A stretch of 64,000 bases of DNA from Annona cherimola (taxonomy: Eukaryota; Streptophyta; Magnoliopsida; Magnoliales; Annonaceae), in NCBI GenBank assembly GCA_030490835.1, contig CM059972.1, forward strand, positions 59,749,067 to 59,813,066, read 5' to 3'. This document shows positions 34,963 to 48,200 of the stretch, in pieces (position 1 is the first letter of the stretch; each line of letters opens with the position of its first letter). Under the pieces are notes generated by a model. The model was not told where the DNA came from, did not search any database, and saw only the letters and a list, made by a program, of their open reading frames with translations. Made by a program: the position numbers and the translations under genes.

Positions 34963-36827
34963 TTATCTCTTTGGTACCCCTTTTATGGGTCCATTTGAGT
35001 TAGTAAACTGATTTAATCTTTGTTGTTCTATCTTTGAATGCCCAAATCCTGTGTTTCTTGGAACCCAAACTAATTTTGCACCATGGTCATATAGTTTCTT
35101 AAAATTACATTTATGGACTTTATGACCCATTTTATTGCAAAAATTGCAAGCCATTAGTAATCTAGGATTAGGCCTCCAAGTGTGTAGTGGTTCAAAAGTT
35201 GGCCTTCTAGTCCACATGATATTTTTCCTTTTGGGCTTGTAGATAGGTGCAGTTTTGGTTTGATTTTTCCCAAGTATTGGCACATTCGATTTGTCACTTT
35301 CTCTTTGCTCAAATGTGGCGTATCCAAGACCTCTTTTATTATTTTGAGATGTCATGTTCAGAAACATTTTCACATTTTCTCCTGGATTAGAGAATTTAGC
35401 TAATGATTCATTTAAGGATTCATTCTCCTTTTTCAATTTTTCCACTTCCTTCAATAGTAGTTCATTTTCTTCTTTCAGTTTTGATGTACTTTCAGCTAGT
35501 TTTCCATTTACAATAATAATGGAATTGCATTGTTGTCTCTTTAGTGATAACTTGTTTCCTAGTTTTTTAATTTTCTCATATAATGAATCATATGCATGTT
35601 GTAATTCTTCTAATTCAGCACATTTGAGACATTCTTGAAAAGAAGAATACGTAGATTGAGAATGACAAAGTTTGGAAGTTACCTCTTCATTACTTGTGTA
35701 CTTGGTTGAGGTGGTTTGCTCTTCCAAAACTTTCGTTGTGTTTAAACACAACAATCTTCTTCTTGCTTAATCCGCACCATGCAGCATATTCTTGAACAAT
35801 TTGCCGCATCAAAATCATCGGTTGAGGAGCTACTTGTTGATGAAGTTTCTTCATTCACGTACATTCCTCTTCCCTTTGGCCTTTGGAATTTTCTACTTTC
35901 ATGTCTTTCTCTCCTTTCTTGTTGATCCTTTGATTTCTCTTCGGGTGTAGGACATTGAGCTTGCATATGTCCCATACCTCCACATCTATAGCACTTTGTA
36001 GCCTCCTTCTTCTTCTCTTTTCGAGGTCTCTCTTGGAGATCCTTGAAGTTCTTTTCTCTCCTTACGAACTTTTGAAATTTCTAGGTCAACAATGCAATGT
36101 CTTCATCGTCGTTATGAGATGATGAGGTTGACTCATCCGGGTTATGTGCTGCTTTCAATGCAATTGTTCTCTTGCCTTTGTGGTGATCTTCATTTCTTTT
36201 CTTGATTAGCTCATGTGACATTAATGAGCTAATAAGATCTTCTAACTTCAATGTGTTTAGGGCTTCTTCTATTGTAGTAATTTTTAGAGTCCATGAATCG
36301 GGTAGCGCCCTTAGAATCTTCATAACCTATTCAGATTCAGAAATTGTCCTTCCAAGACCTTTCAAGGCATTAGTAATTTTAGAGAATCTAGCAAACATTT
36401 CAGAAATATTTTCTGTTTCTAGCATTCTAAAGTTTTCCAATTCTCCAATCAAAATATTTCTCCTTGTCCCTTGGACTTGAGAAGTTCCTTCATAAATAGA
36501 TGTTAGTGTATCCCATATCTCTTTGGCAGTTAAACAAGAGGATACTCTATCATATTCGGAAGCCGTAAGAGCACAGAATAAAGAATTCATAGCCTTGGCG
36601 TTGCTCTTAACAGTTTTCACTTCCTCATCGGTCCATTTGGAAGCTCTTTCATCAATAGGCAAAGTCACACCGTCTTGGATTGCAATCCAAGAATCCATAT
36701 CTGTAGCCATGATGAGTTGCTTCATACGAAGCTTCCAATAGGCGAAATTGTTCCCATCAAATAATGGTGGCCTAGTAAAAGATTGGCCTTCGGCAAATGC
36801 GGGAACGGAAGTCGATTGGGATGCCAT
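34963..36827 (-). pseudogene. gag: gag of Sirevirus D
   Basis: Starts MASQSTSVPAFAEGQSFTR at 36827. Copia gag core: YWKLRMKQLI, WDTLTSIYE, LRALPDSWTLKI. In-frame stops at about 36324 and 36079. First knuckle with GHMQAQC at about 35970. A frameshift near 35750 is followed by a long Lys/Glu coiled coil (ELEELQHAYDSLYEKIKKL) and a second knuckle CNFCNKMGHKVHKC. The coiled coil plus two knuckles is the long gag form known from Sireviruses. Confidence 0.9.
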
Positions 36828-36862
36828 ATTAAAAGATCTCTTTGGTATAACTCAAAGACCTT

Positions 36863-36873
36863 CTCTGATACCA
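36863..36873 (-). other. Primer binding site of D
   Basis: The minus strand reads TGGTATCAGAG immediately inside the 5' LTR (two bases from ...GGGACCAACA). Initiator tRNA-Met type. Confidence 0.85.
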
Positions 36874-36875
36874 CT

Positions 36876-38498
36876 TGTTGGTCCCGAGTTAATGACAATT
36901 ACCCAAGAGGGGAGGGGTGAATTGGGTATTTAAAAATTTACAACTTAAATAGAAACTTTACCCCGAATTAATCTATTTCCCTTTATGAAGAAACAAAATG
37001 AGAGCAATAATCTAAAGAGCAGAAATAAAAATAAACACACAAGATTTTATAGTGGTTCGGGCAACCTCCCTATCCACTCTTCCAAGGTCACACCCCTTGT
37101 GACTTGGGTTCCACTATGTATTCCGCGAATACAACTAGAGTCTCCACTCTCTTCTAGATTCTATCTCTAGGGGGCATATACAACCACAGCACAAGTAGGT
37201 GACGAGTTCCACTCCAATCACACACTACTTTGCTTACACTTGATCTTAGTTACCCAAACTAAATCAAGTTTAATACAACAAGAAATAACGAAAGAAAGTT
37301 TCTACACGTTACTGTTGTGTAGACGCAGATTTGGCACAGAGAAGAACTTGTAGTGTAGGCGTAGAGATTCAGCAAGCAGCTCTTGGCAGTTTGAAGCATG
37401 GTTCTTCTTCTAAAAATTGGCTTGATCACTTGAAGCTCTTAAAGATGGGAGTTATGCTCACTTAATGAATTCTCAGCTCTCCTCCTCGTTCATATTGATT
37501 GCCTTTTATAATTGTGGAGGGAATCCGAACATTTGGAAGTAGGTGGCACGCATTTAATGCGCCAACGTTCAAAAATTTTTGGACCGTTGCGACCCAAGTC
37601 GCAGGTGGAGTCGAGTTCGGGTGCGACTTCGCCCAAGTCGCAGATGGAGTCGACTTCGGGTGCGACTTCGCCTTGGCAGCTTGCTTGATGAACTTGAAAT
37701 CCTTGGAATGCTTTGCTTGCTTGAGTTTCTTCATGTTTGGTTGTTTCTTCCTTGATTTATATCTCTTTGGACCACTGTGTTATATTCTAGCTTGATGTCC
37801 TTTAGCTCCATGATTTGCAAACCTTGAGTCCTTGAGTCTTGAATCTTTTGTATTCATGAACAAGTCCAATATATTTTGTTTAAAATAGTTGAATTCATGC
37901 ATCTTGCTTTCTTTGGACTTGGATTAGTTTTCATATGTTCCAAGTCGAACATCGAAGTCGACTTGATCTTCAACTTGACTCAAGTTCTACTTTGAAATCG
38001 ATCTAATCCCCGATTTGTCTTCTGAAGTTTCTACCCTATCCAACTGAAGTCGATACTGGAGTCGACTTGGTCTGCGACTTCACCCAAGTCGCATGCGGAG
38101 TCGACTTCGTCTCCGACTTCGGCAGCTCTGCTCCTCGATTTCAACTCTGGACAGAAATGACGCCTCCGCGTCGATGCTGGAGTCGACTTGGTCTGTGACT
38201 TCACCCAAGTCGCAAGCGGAGTTGACTTGGGAGTCGACTTCGGCACCTCGTATTCTTGATTTCAACTCTGGAAGGGAATGACGTCTTGAAGTCGCTTCTT
38301 TAGTCGACTTGGGGATCGACTTGGCCTAAGTCGAAGCCTGAGTCAACTTGGAAATCGACTTGACTTGCCATGCTTCAAATTCTTCAAATTTATAACCTTA
38401 AGTCATTTTCACAAACATGTTAGTAACCAAAACTTACTCAAATTGATTTGTTTATCATCAAAACATAGACTTGGCTTATTTTCCACATATTTCCAACA
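36876..38498 (-). repeat. 5' LTR of D
   Basis: 1623 bp, TGTTGGAAAT...CCAACA on the minus strand. GTCGAC-centred units at 37588-37670 and 37940-38370; TATA box at 37510-37502 (minus). Short ORFs here (37462-37734, 38031-38281) are repeat translations, not genes. Confidence 0.9.
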
Positions 38499-38503
38499 GC
38501 ACC

Positions 38504-39300
38504 AAGATGTATCAAGACATCAAAAGGATGTATTTGTGGAATAACATGAAAAGAGAAATTGCTGAATATGTGGCTAAGTGCTTAACATGTCAAAGGGTTA
38601 AGGCAGATCATCAAAAGACCCCTGGAAAATTATAGTCGCTAGAAATTCCATAATAGAAATGGGATGATATTACTATGGATTTTATTGAAGGGTTGCCAAG
38701 AACCCAAAATGGAAATGATGCTATATGGGTAATAGTTGATAGATTATCAAAAGTAGCTCATTTCCTAGCTATCAAGAAAAATTTTACTGCTGAGCGATTG
38801 GCTAAGATCTATTATAAGAAAATAGTGAGACTCCATGGAGTACCTAAGTCAATAGTTTCCGATCGAGATTCCAGTTTTACGTCTCGATTTTGGAAAAGTT
38901 TACATCAAACCTTAGGTACACAGTTAAAATTCAGTACAGCATTTCATCCTCAAACTGATGGGCAGACAGAAAGGGTAAATCAAATAGTTGAGGATATGCT
39001 AAGGATGTGCACAGTAGAATTTGGAGGATCATGGGATGAATATTTGGCTATGGCAGAGTTTGCTTATAACAACAGTTATTAAGCAAGTATTCAAATGGCC
39101 CCATTTGAAGCTTTATATGGACGGAAATGCAGAACTCCTCTAAACTGGGATGAAGTGGGAGAAAGAAAGTTGGCTCCAAACCTCTCAAAGAGAATGACAG
39201 AAAAAGTTCAAGTGATTCGCCAGTGTATACTCACGGCCCAGAGCAGGCAAAAGAGTTACACCGATTGCAAAAGAAAAGTGTATACTCGGGACGAAACCTA
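38504..39300 (+). pseudogene. pol: Integrase of element C, second part
   Basis: Resumes after D with STKMYQDIKR, CLTCQRVKADHQ (zinc-binding Cys pair), then stops near 38632 and 38652. The core domain carries all three acidic positions: TMDFIEGLP, SDRDSSFTSR and TERVNQIVEDM. Stop at 39080 and continuation MAPFEALYGRKCRTPL to QSRQKSYTD. At about 39285 the frame jumps to the 3' untranslated end (CTCGGGACGAAACC). The integrase C-terminus and chromodomain expected for this lineage are therefore deleted. Confidence 0.88.
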
Positions 39301-39305
39301 TTGTA

Positions 39306-39318
39306 AGGGGGGGAGGAT
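39306..39318 (+). other. Polypurine tract of C
   Basis: AAGGGGGGGAGGAT directly before the 3' LTR TGTGAAACCCC; primes plus-strand synthesis in this family. Confidence 0.85.
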
Positions 39319-41588
39319 TGTGAAACCCCGACAAAATACTCATCATTTCGACATTGTAACCCTAGATTCTTTTATAATTATTTTTATGATAAATGAAAAT
39401 TTATGAATTATATTAATGGATATGTGTATTAGAGATTGAAATAATGTAATTGGGAATTTAACCCCGTGAATAGTGCCCGTGAATATAAACATTAATAGTA
39501 ACCGGGGATTAAAACACGGGATTAAGAGTTAATCACTTGGATTAACTTATTCACAAAAAGACGAAATAGAGATTTAATCACTACAAGACGAAATAAAAAT
39601 TCTTTTTTATATTTTAATCAAAATTTGGATTTTTGTGGAAAAATAAAGAAAAATTCATAAATTGCAATTCGGGCGTCGGAATTCGATGAAATTTTTTATT
39701 GATGGTTAAATATTCATAATGGACATGATGGATGGGTTAAGATGTGATAAAAATCACAAATCAAAGGTCAAGATTGAACGTCAAAACAAGATAAAAAAAG
39801 GTAGCCAACTTTTAATAAATGCTACTTTTGACTTTTTAAATAAAATAAATAATTAAAAATAAAAAAATTAAATGCAATGGCTGCTTCTACAGGGACATTG
39901 CAGGGGGAGCATCTGGAAAATTTGACCATGATCAACGGTCCTTGATCATCATCATCTTTAATCAACGGTTAGGATTGATTTAGCCTAAATTAATTAATTT
40001 CAAAAATCAAAAAAATAATAAAAAATAGGGATGAATAGGGTGGCTGGAGAAGGCATAGGGTGGGCAGCTCTTGGCTCAAAGAAAATTTTTAAAATTAAAA
40101 AAAAATACCAATTTTTAATTAAATACCTCAAAGCTAGGGGGAAATTCCAAATTGTCGAAAAATGCAACCCTATAAATAGGGCAGCAGGGTGGACGTCCAT
40201 GGAATTATATCCCAGCTCCACTTGAGCCATTCCATGCCCCCAAAACCCTCCCACACGTCCAAGGAAAAAAAGGAGGAAGTTAGAGAGAAAAAGGGTGAGA
40301 AAAAGTAACATATCTCCACTTCGGGTAAGTAATTTCTACCCAAATTTATTTTGGTTGTTAAGTAGGGTAAAACCATGCTTTGATAATGCCTGAGCATGAG
40401 AAAATAAATATATATATAATGCTTAAATAAAATTATGCCAAAACATCACAAATTTGGAGCGAAGATAGGGTGTTCGGGAAGATAGCATATGATATGTGAA
40501 AATAATGCTCCAAAATTGATAAATGATGATTTGTAATATATTATTATGATAAATATGATTTTATAATGATGATATATTAATTTCATGATTTTTAGAATTA
40601 AGGATTATGCTTAAGTGAATTTATGTTGATTTTTAGTATATGGAGATAATGATTTTTTTCGCCAAGTAAATGATGATAAATTCAAAATGTATAAAATGTC
40701 CTATGATATACTAGGCATAAGCTATGTCGTGGTATTTTTTATTTTTGAAAAAAATATCAATTTTTGGAACCCATGAACAGTAACCACGTCTCTGTGAACA
40801 GTAACTCGGATAAACAGTAATCTGCTACAGTGATTTGCTACAATAATTTTCTACATTAAACAGCATAATTTTGGAGAAAATTTGAGATTAATATTTAAAT
40901 ATAATGATGGAAATTTTGAGGAACTTATGGATAAAAATATCCATATAAAGAAATAATGCCCAAATATTATAGAGCATGCATGGGAAGCAGCTTGAATAGA
41001 AGAAATAAAATTACCCTTTTTCCTTGAATAGGAAAAGTAAAAGAGAAGGTCGAAGACACCCACTAAGAAGGTAAGCAAGTTATATGTTTTGCAAATTATT
41101 TCTAAAATGCTTGAAATTGTTTGTGAATCGCTTTATGAAATTTATTTAAGGTTGGCCATACTTATAATTGCTTTACGTGAACTGAAATGTGTTTGTTAAA
41201 TTGTTTATGAAATGCTTTTTATGAAAGTGTTTATGATTTGCAAATATCATATCGGCATGTGTATAAATGAACATGTGCACGAGGAATGTCATGAATGGGC
41301 GCCTAGCTAGCGTCGCACCCAAAGGAATGTCATGAATGCTATGAATGCATTCCATTTGCATTTTATGAAATGCATGAAAATGATTAAAAAATTATGTATG
41401 GCTTGCTTACTGAGTATTATTACTCACCCATGCTTTATCAACAACAGACAGGAAATGATGATGAAGGCAGCATGCAAAATATATATAGATTTTGATATAA
41501 AGGATGTATATGTAAATTTTATGTAAAGACAATGATGATAATTTTGAAATGAAAATGAATATTTTTATTCCAATGGAAATGTTTATGG
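39319..41588 (+). repeat. 3' LTR of C, first part
   Basis: Same start and course as 23642-25999. TATA box at 40170-40179. At about 41285 it lacks the ~100-bp GC-rich island of the 5' LTR. Cut at ...GTTTATGG by Sirevirus J; TATGG (41584-41588) is J's target duplication. Confidence 0.92.
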
Positions 41589-43360
41589 TGTTGGAAACAA
41601 TTATTGAAATTGTATGAAAAATACCCAAACCATGTGTTTTGATGATTAAACAACACAATTTGAGTAAATCTTAGCTACTAATATGTATTGTGCAGTGTTT
41701 AAGATTATAAAAATGAAATATGCAAAGTATGACAGATGAAGTTGATCTCCAAGTCGACTCAGATATCGACTTAGGCCAAGTCGATCCCCAAGTCGACTCC
41801 AGCAGCGACTTCAAGTGTTGATTTTTGGACAGCGTTGAAATTGGAGACCAAGAGCTGCTGAAGTCGCAGATGAAGTCGACTCCACTTGCGACTTGGGCGA
41901 AGTCGCAAACCAAATCGACTCTAGTATCGACTTCACATAACATTTTCCTTCTAGTGTTGAAATTAGAAAGCACAGCTGCCAAAGTCGCACATGAAGTCGA
42001 CTCCACTTGCGACTTGGGTGAAGTCGCAGGCAAAGTCGACTCCAGCATCAACTTCAGATGGGCAGTGCAGATTTTCAGAATTTCAAGTCGAAGGCCAAGC
42101 CGACTTCAAGAGAGACTTGAGTCAAATTGAAGATGAAATCGACTCAAATTTTTCAACTTGAATATATGAAGACTAATCCAAGTTTAAAGCAAGCAAGACA
42201 CATGGATTCAACCATTCAAAATCAAAGTTGGATTTGTTCATACAAGATTCGAGTTTTTCAAGTTCTCTAGACTTAAAGCTAAAGAAATTTTGTACAAATA
42301 AGTTCCAAGTATTGAAAGACAAAAGAAGAAGAAGAAGTTAAGCAAGTAAGAGACACTTCAACAAAGATCAAACTGACTTGGCAAAAGAAAGAAGCCAAGT
42401 CGCACCCGAAGTAGACTCCAAGATCGACTTGAAGCCAAGTCTCAGACCAAGTCGACCCAGAGGACAGACTTGAAAACTAAAGAACAGCTGAAGTCGCACA
42501 CGAAGTCGACTCCAACATGCGACTTGGGTGAAGTCGCACACGAAGTCGACTCCACCTGCGACTTGGAGGCGTAACGTTCGAATTTTTGAACGTTGGAACA
42601 TTTATTACGCGCCAACCAACTCTATAACGTTCAAAATTCTCCCTCCTCTATATATAGACACTCAAGAAAACGTGGAAACACGCAAGATAGAGCTGAAAAA
42701 GAGGAAAGAAGTGCTACTAAGAGTTTCAATCCACTTTTCTCTACAATTGAGTGATCTATACACTTTCAAAGGAAGAACAAGCTTCAAAGTTGTTGTTGGC
42801 TTCAACGCAATATGATTCGTTGCTTCTACAGATTCTTCCTCGAGCTGAAACTTGATACACAAATCTGTAAAGTGTAGATTTCTTCTATTTCATCTTGTTA
42901 TTTGATTTCGGTGCTTGGTTTGAGTTCGGTGTTTCAAACCAAGATATAGCAAGTAGGGTTGTGATTGGAGTGTAACTTATCACCTACTTGTGTTGCTTGT
43001 TATACACGCCCCCTAGAGCTAGAATCTAGAAGAGAGCGGAGGCTCTGGTTGTATATGCCCCCTAGAGTTAGAATCTATAAGAGAGTGGAGACTCTAGTTG
43101 TATTCTTGGAATACATAGTGGAACCCAAGTCACAAGGGAGTGTGAGCTTGGAAGAGTGGAGTAGGGAAAGGTTGCCCGAACCACTATAAATCTTGTCTAC
43201 TGTTTTTCATTTCCGCTTTCATTATCTTATAGCTTTCTATTTGTTTCACTAAAGGGGTTTAAACTAAACCGGGGTAAAATCTCTAATTAAAGTTTTAAAT
43301 TCTTAAATACCCGATTCACCCCTCCCCTCTTGGGTAATTGCCATCAACTCGGGACCAACA
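41589..43360 (+). repeat. 5' LTR of J
   Basis: 1772 bp. AAGTCGACTCC...GACTTGGG units at 41750-42135 and 42398-42565. TATA box CTATATATAG at 42648-42657. After it comes a leader with a tandem duplication of about 60 bp (GCCCCCTAGAGCTAGAATC..., 43009-43110), which occurs once in D and B. It ends GGGACCAACA. Confidence 0.95.
42648..42657 (+). promoter_or_regulatory. TATA box of J LTR
   Basis: CTATATATAG following CCCTCCT, repeated at 51710-51719 in the 3' LTR. The upstream GTCGAC-rich array occupies the position of an enhancer. Promoter function is inferred. Confidence 0.6.
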
Positions 43361-43362
43361 AG

Positions 43363-43377
43363 TGGTATCAGAGCAGG
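43363..43377 (+). other. Primer binding site of J
   Basis: TGGTATCAGAGCAGG two bases after the LTR; initiator tRNA-Met type. Confidence 0.92.
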
Positions 43378-43409
43378 TCTTTGAGTTTTACCAAAGAGAT
43401 CTTTTTGAT

Positions 43410-45235
43410 ATGGCATCTCAATCTACTTCCGTTCCCGCATTTGCCGAAGGCCAATCCTTTACTAGGCCACCATTGTTTGATGGGAACAATTTTGGATATT
43501 AGAAGCTACGTATGAAACAACTCATCATGAGTACAGATATGGACTCTTGGATTGCAATCCAAGATGGTGTGACTTTGCCTATTGATGAAAGAGCTTCCAA
43601 ATGGACTGATGAGGAAGTGAAAATTGTAAAGAGCAACGCCAAGGCTATAAATTCATTATTGTGTGCTCTTACGGCTTCCGAATATGATAGAGTATCCTCT
43701 TGTTTAACTGCCAAAGAGATATGGGATACACTAACATCCATCTATGAAGGAACTTCTCAAGTCCAAGGGACAAGGAGAAATATTTTGATTGGAGAATTGG
43801 AAAACTTTAGAATGCTAGAAACAGAAAATATTTTTGAAATGTTTGCTAGATTTTCCAAGATTACTAATGCCTTGAAAGGGCTAGGAAAGGCAATTTCTGA
43901 ATCTGAACAGGTCATGAAGATTCTAAGGGCACTACCCGAATCATGGACTCCAAAAATCACGGCAATAGAAGAAGCCAAGGACCTAAACACATTGAAGTTG
44001 AAAAACCTTATTAGCTCGTTAATGTCACATGAACTAATCAAGAAAAGAAACGACGATCACCACAAAGACAATAGAGTCATCGCCTTGAAAGCTGCACAAG
44101 ACTCGGATGACACCACCTCATCATCACAAAACAACGATGAAATTGCCTTACTTACAAAACGGTTCAGAAAATTTGTAAGGAAAGGTAGAAATTTCAGAAA
44201 CTTTAAAGAAAGAAATTCTAAAGAGAAAAAGAAAGAATCAACAAAATGTTACTGGTGTGGTGGTTCAGGGCACATGCAAGCCCAATGCCCAATGCCCGAA
44301 GAAAATAAAGCAAAGGAGCAAAGAAAAGATCGAGGCAACAACAGAAAATTTCAAAGAAACAAAGGAAGAGACATGTATCTAAATGAAGAGGAATCTACAA
44401 CATGTAGCTCTTCAAGTAAAGAATACGAAGCAGATTGCGCAAGAATTTATTGCATAGCAAATTCCGACATATGTTTTGCAGCCACGGAAATCTTGGAGGA
44501 TCAAGCTACTTCAACGAACTGCACAAGTAGTCAAGAGGTAACCTCCAAACAAAAATCTTTTTCAATTTTCTCTTCTACAAATGAATGCCTCAAATGTGCT
44601 GAATTGGAAGAATTTCAACAAGCCTACAATTCATTATATGAGGAAATAAAGAAATTAGAAAATAAGTTTACAATAAAGAAAAGACAATGTGATGCAGTAA
44701 TAATTGTGAATGGTAAACTTGCTGAAAAGATAGATAAATTAAAAAGTGAAAAGAATACCTTGGAAGTTGAGTTAGAGAAACTCAAAAGGAAAATGAATCA
44801 TTAAACGAATCGTTTGTCAAGTTTTCTAATCCAGGAGAAAATGTGAAAATGTTCTTAAAAATGACTACCCAAACTTGTAAGAAAGGACTTGGGTATAATA
44901 CATTTGAGTAAGAGAAATCTAATGCTCCGAGAAACAACGCCAAACCCATTTATACTAAACCTAAGATAAATCAAGTAGTTTGGACCAAAAGACCAACCGA
45001 GGAACAAATTACCAAATGGCTTCCTGTTTCTAGACTTCCAGGAGCTTGTAATTTTTGCAACAAGTTAGGACACAAGGTTTATCAATGCAAATTGAGAAAA
45101 TTGCAAAACCTTGGTGCAAAATTGGTTTGGATGCCAAAAAGCATTGGATTTACGGCTTCAAAGGTAGACCAACATAGACTCTAAAGGATAACTAACCCAA
45201 ATAGCCCCATAAAATGGGTACCAAAAGGATGAGCT
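43410..45235 (+). pseudogene. gag: gag of Sirevirus J
   Basis: ATG 43410 (MASQSTSVPAFAEGQ). A TAG at 43500 replaces a Trp conserved in B and D. The frame then stays open from 43512 to 44804: gag core (WDTLTSIYE, LRALPESWTPKI), first knuckle CYWCGGSGHMQAQC, and coiled coil (ELEEFQQAYNSLYEEIKKLENK). A 1-nt loss in an A-run near 44783 shifts the frame. The tail with the second knuckle CNFCNKLGHKVYQC (about 45049-45090) lies in another frame and has further stops. Confidence 0.92.
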
Positions 45236-45251
45236 CCACTTGACTTAATTT

Positions 45252-48200
45252 TTGCAGGTTTGTCTTAGAGCTAAGTCCAATAATATATGGTTTTTGGATA
45301 GTGGTTGCTCAAGACATATGACAGGAGAAAAAGGACTGTTCCATAAGATCAACCCATGCAATGAAGGAACAGTAGCTTTTGGAAATAATGAAAAAGATAA
45401 AATAAAAGGTAAAGAAAATGTTTATAGTATTTCAAATGCATGTATTGAAGATGTACTATTTATTGACGGACTCAAACACAACCTAATGAGTATTAGTCAA
45501 CTATGTGATAAAGGATATAAAGTTGTATTTGAATCCTCTATATGCAATGTTTTTGATGATGAACACATAGTATTTAGTGGCAAAAGACATGAAAATGTAT
45601 ATTTGGTTTGCCTTGATGAACTAGAGGAAAAATGTCTAATAGCCATAGAAAATGATCCATGGATATGGCATACAAGGCTTGGACATATAAATATGTCAAA
45701 TATTAAAACGTTGGGGAAAAAAATCTAGTACAAGGGTTACCAAAGCTCAAATATGACAAGGATAAGATTTGTAAAGCTTGTCAACTATCTAAACAACCCA
45801 AAATGTCATTTTCCACCAAAAAGGAAATTTCAACAACTAGACCACTTGAGTTGTTACATATGGATCTTTATGGGCCATCGGACATTTTAACTCTTGGTGG
45901 AAAAAAGTACGTGTATGTAATTGTTGATGATTTTTCAAGATTTACTTGGATTATACTCTTAGCTAGCAAAGATGAAGCATTTTCTATGTTTGTCACGTTT
46001 TCAAATTTGGTGCAAAATGAAAAGAAAAGTTCAATCATTTTCATTAGAAGTGATTATGGTGGTGAATTTGAAAATAAAAAATTTATAGAATTTTGCTATG
46101 AAAAAGGAATCCATCATACATTTTCTGCACCTAGAACTCCTCAACAAAATTGAGTTGTTGAAAGGAAAAACCGGACAATATAAGAAATTGCTAGAACTAT
46201 GTTAAATGAGAGTAAATTATCCAAAAGATTTTGGGGAGAAGCTGTGAGTATAGCTTGTCATGTATTGAACCGAGTTACCATTAGAGAAATTTTGAAAAAG
46301 ACCCCATATGAACTTTGGAAAGGCAGAAAACCGAACATATCATATTTCCATACTTTTGTATGTACTTGTTATGTGTTAAACAATGGAAAAACAAATTTAG
46401 AAAAATTAGATGCCAAAAGTGTTGAAGCTATTTTCCTTGGTTATTCATCAAATAGCAAAGCATATAGGATTTTCAACAAAAGAAATCAAGTAGTAGAAGA
46501 ATCAATACATGTTGTTTTTGATGAATTTAACCAAACTCCTAGAAAGGAGGATGAATTAAGTGATGCAGATGATGCTAAAGCAAAACAACAAGAGCAACAA
46601 AAGGAAATCGAACTCAAGCCAGAAAATTCTACAGAAGAAAAGGTAAGTGAAGGTAATAATTCCTACAAACCTCCAACTGATTTGAAATTCAAAAATGTCC
46701 ATCCAATTGAGCAAGTAATTGGTAATATCTATGGAGTAAAGACTAGAAGGTCAAAACAAAACATTTGTGGACAATATGCATTTGTGTCAAAAATTGAACC
46801 AACCACTATTGAACAAGCTCTTAATGATGAAAACTGGGTTGTTGCAATGCAAGAAGAGCTAAATCAATTTGAAAGAAATAACGTATGACATTTAGTTCCT
46901 AGACCAAATGATTGCACCATTATTGGTACCAAATGGGTATTTAGGAACAAATTGGATGAAAGTGGACTTGTAATAAGAAACATAGCTAGATTAGTAGCCA
47001 AGGGATATTCTCAAGAAGAATGAATTGATTTTGAAGAATCATATGAACCCGTGGCTAGATTAGAAGTCATAAGCATCTTACTAGCTTTTGCTTCTCACAT
47101 GAATTTCAAATTGTTTCAAATGGATGTGAAAAGTGCATTTTTAAATGGATACTTAAATGAAGAAGTATATGTAGAACAACCCCCTGGATTTGAAGAAAAT
47201 GATCAATCAAAATATGTTTATAAATTAACCAAAGCATTATATGGACTAAAACAATCTCTACGAGCTTGGTATGAAAGGTTAAATAGATTTTTGATTGATC
47301 ATGATTTTCAAAGAGGAAAAGTTGATACTACTTTATTCATCAAGTACAAAAGTAAAAATATTTTAATTGTGCAAATTTATGTAGATGACATAATATTTGG
47401 TGCTATTGATGAAACTTTTTGCCAAGAATTTTCTAAGATCATGCAGAGTGAATTTGAAATGAGCATGATGGGAGAATTAAATTTCTTCCTTGGATTGCAA
47501 ATCAAGCAACAAGCTGAAGGAATATTCATAAATCAGTCCAAGTACATCAAAGAAATGCTAAAAAAATTTGGAATGCAAACTAGCAAAGGAGCAAATACTC
47601 CAATGAGTTCAACAATCAAGATCGACACGGATGAAAACGGTAAATGTATCGATCAAAAGCTTTATAGAAGTATGATAGGATCATTGTTGTATTTAACTGC
47701 TTCTAGACCGGATATTCTTTTCAGTGTTTGTATGTGTTCAAGATTTCAAGCATATCCTAAAGAATCACATCTATTGGCTGTAAAAGGGATTTTTAAATAT
47801 TTTATAAATACCACTAATCTTGGACTATGGTATCAAAAGGGGTCAAGTTTTGATTTAATCGGCTACTCGGATGCAGATTTTGCTAGGTACAAAGTAGATA
47901 GAAAAAGTACTAGTGGAACATGTCAATTCCTTGGAAACATGTTGGTTTCATAGTATTCAAGGAAACAAACTAGTATTGCTCTATCTACGGCGGAAGCTGA
48001 ATATATAGCCGCCGGGAGCTGTTGTGCCTAATTACATTGGATGAAACAACAATTAAAAGACTACGGTATTGATTATTATAATATTCCTATCAGATGTGAT
48101 AATACAAGTGTTATTTGTTTAATTAAAAATCCAGTATTACATTCAAGAACCAAACACATAGATGTAAGACATCATTTTATTCGTGAACATGTTGAAAATC

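Larger units (their letters stand above)
29884..38498 (-). mobile_element. Sirevirus D (Ty1/copia), minus strand, nested in C
   Basis: 8615 bp with TG...CA ends. The target duplication GAACC / GCACC has one mismatch (the left copy appears mutated, judging from the integrase reading frame). Order on the minus strand: 5' LTR 38498-36876, primer site, gag, protease, integrase, RT, RNase H, purine tracts, 3' LTR 31561-29884. Unlike J it has no third ORF: only ~320 bp separate RNase H from the 3' LTR. The two LTRs differ by a few bases per hundred by eye plus one insertion. Confidence 0.92.
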
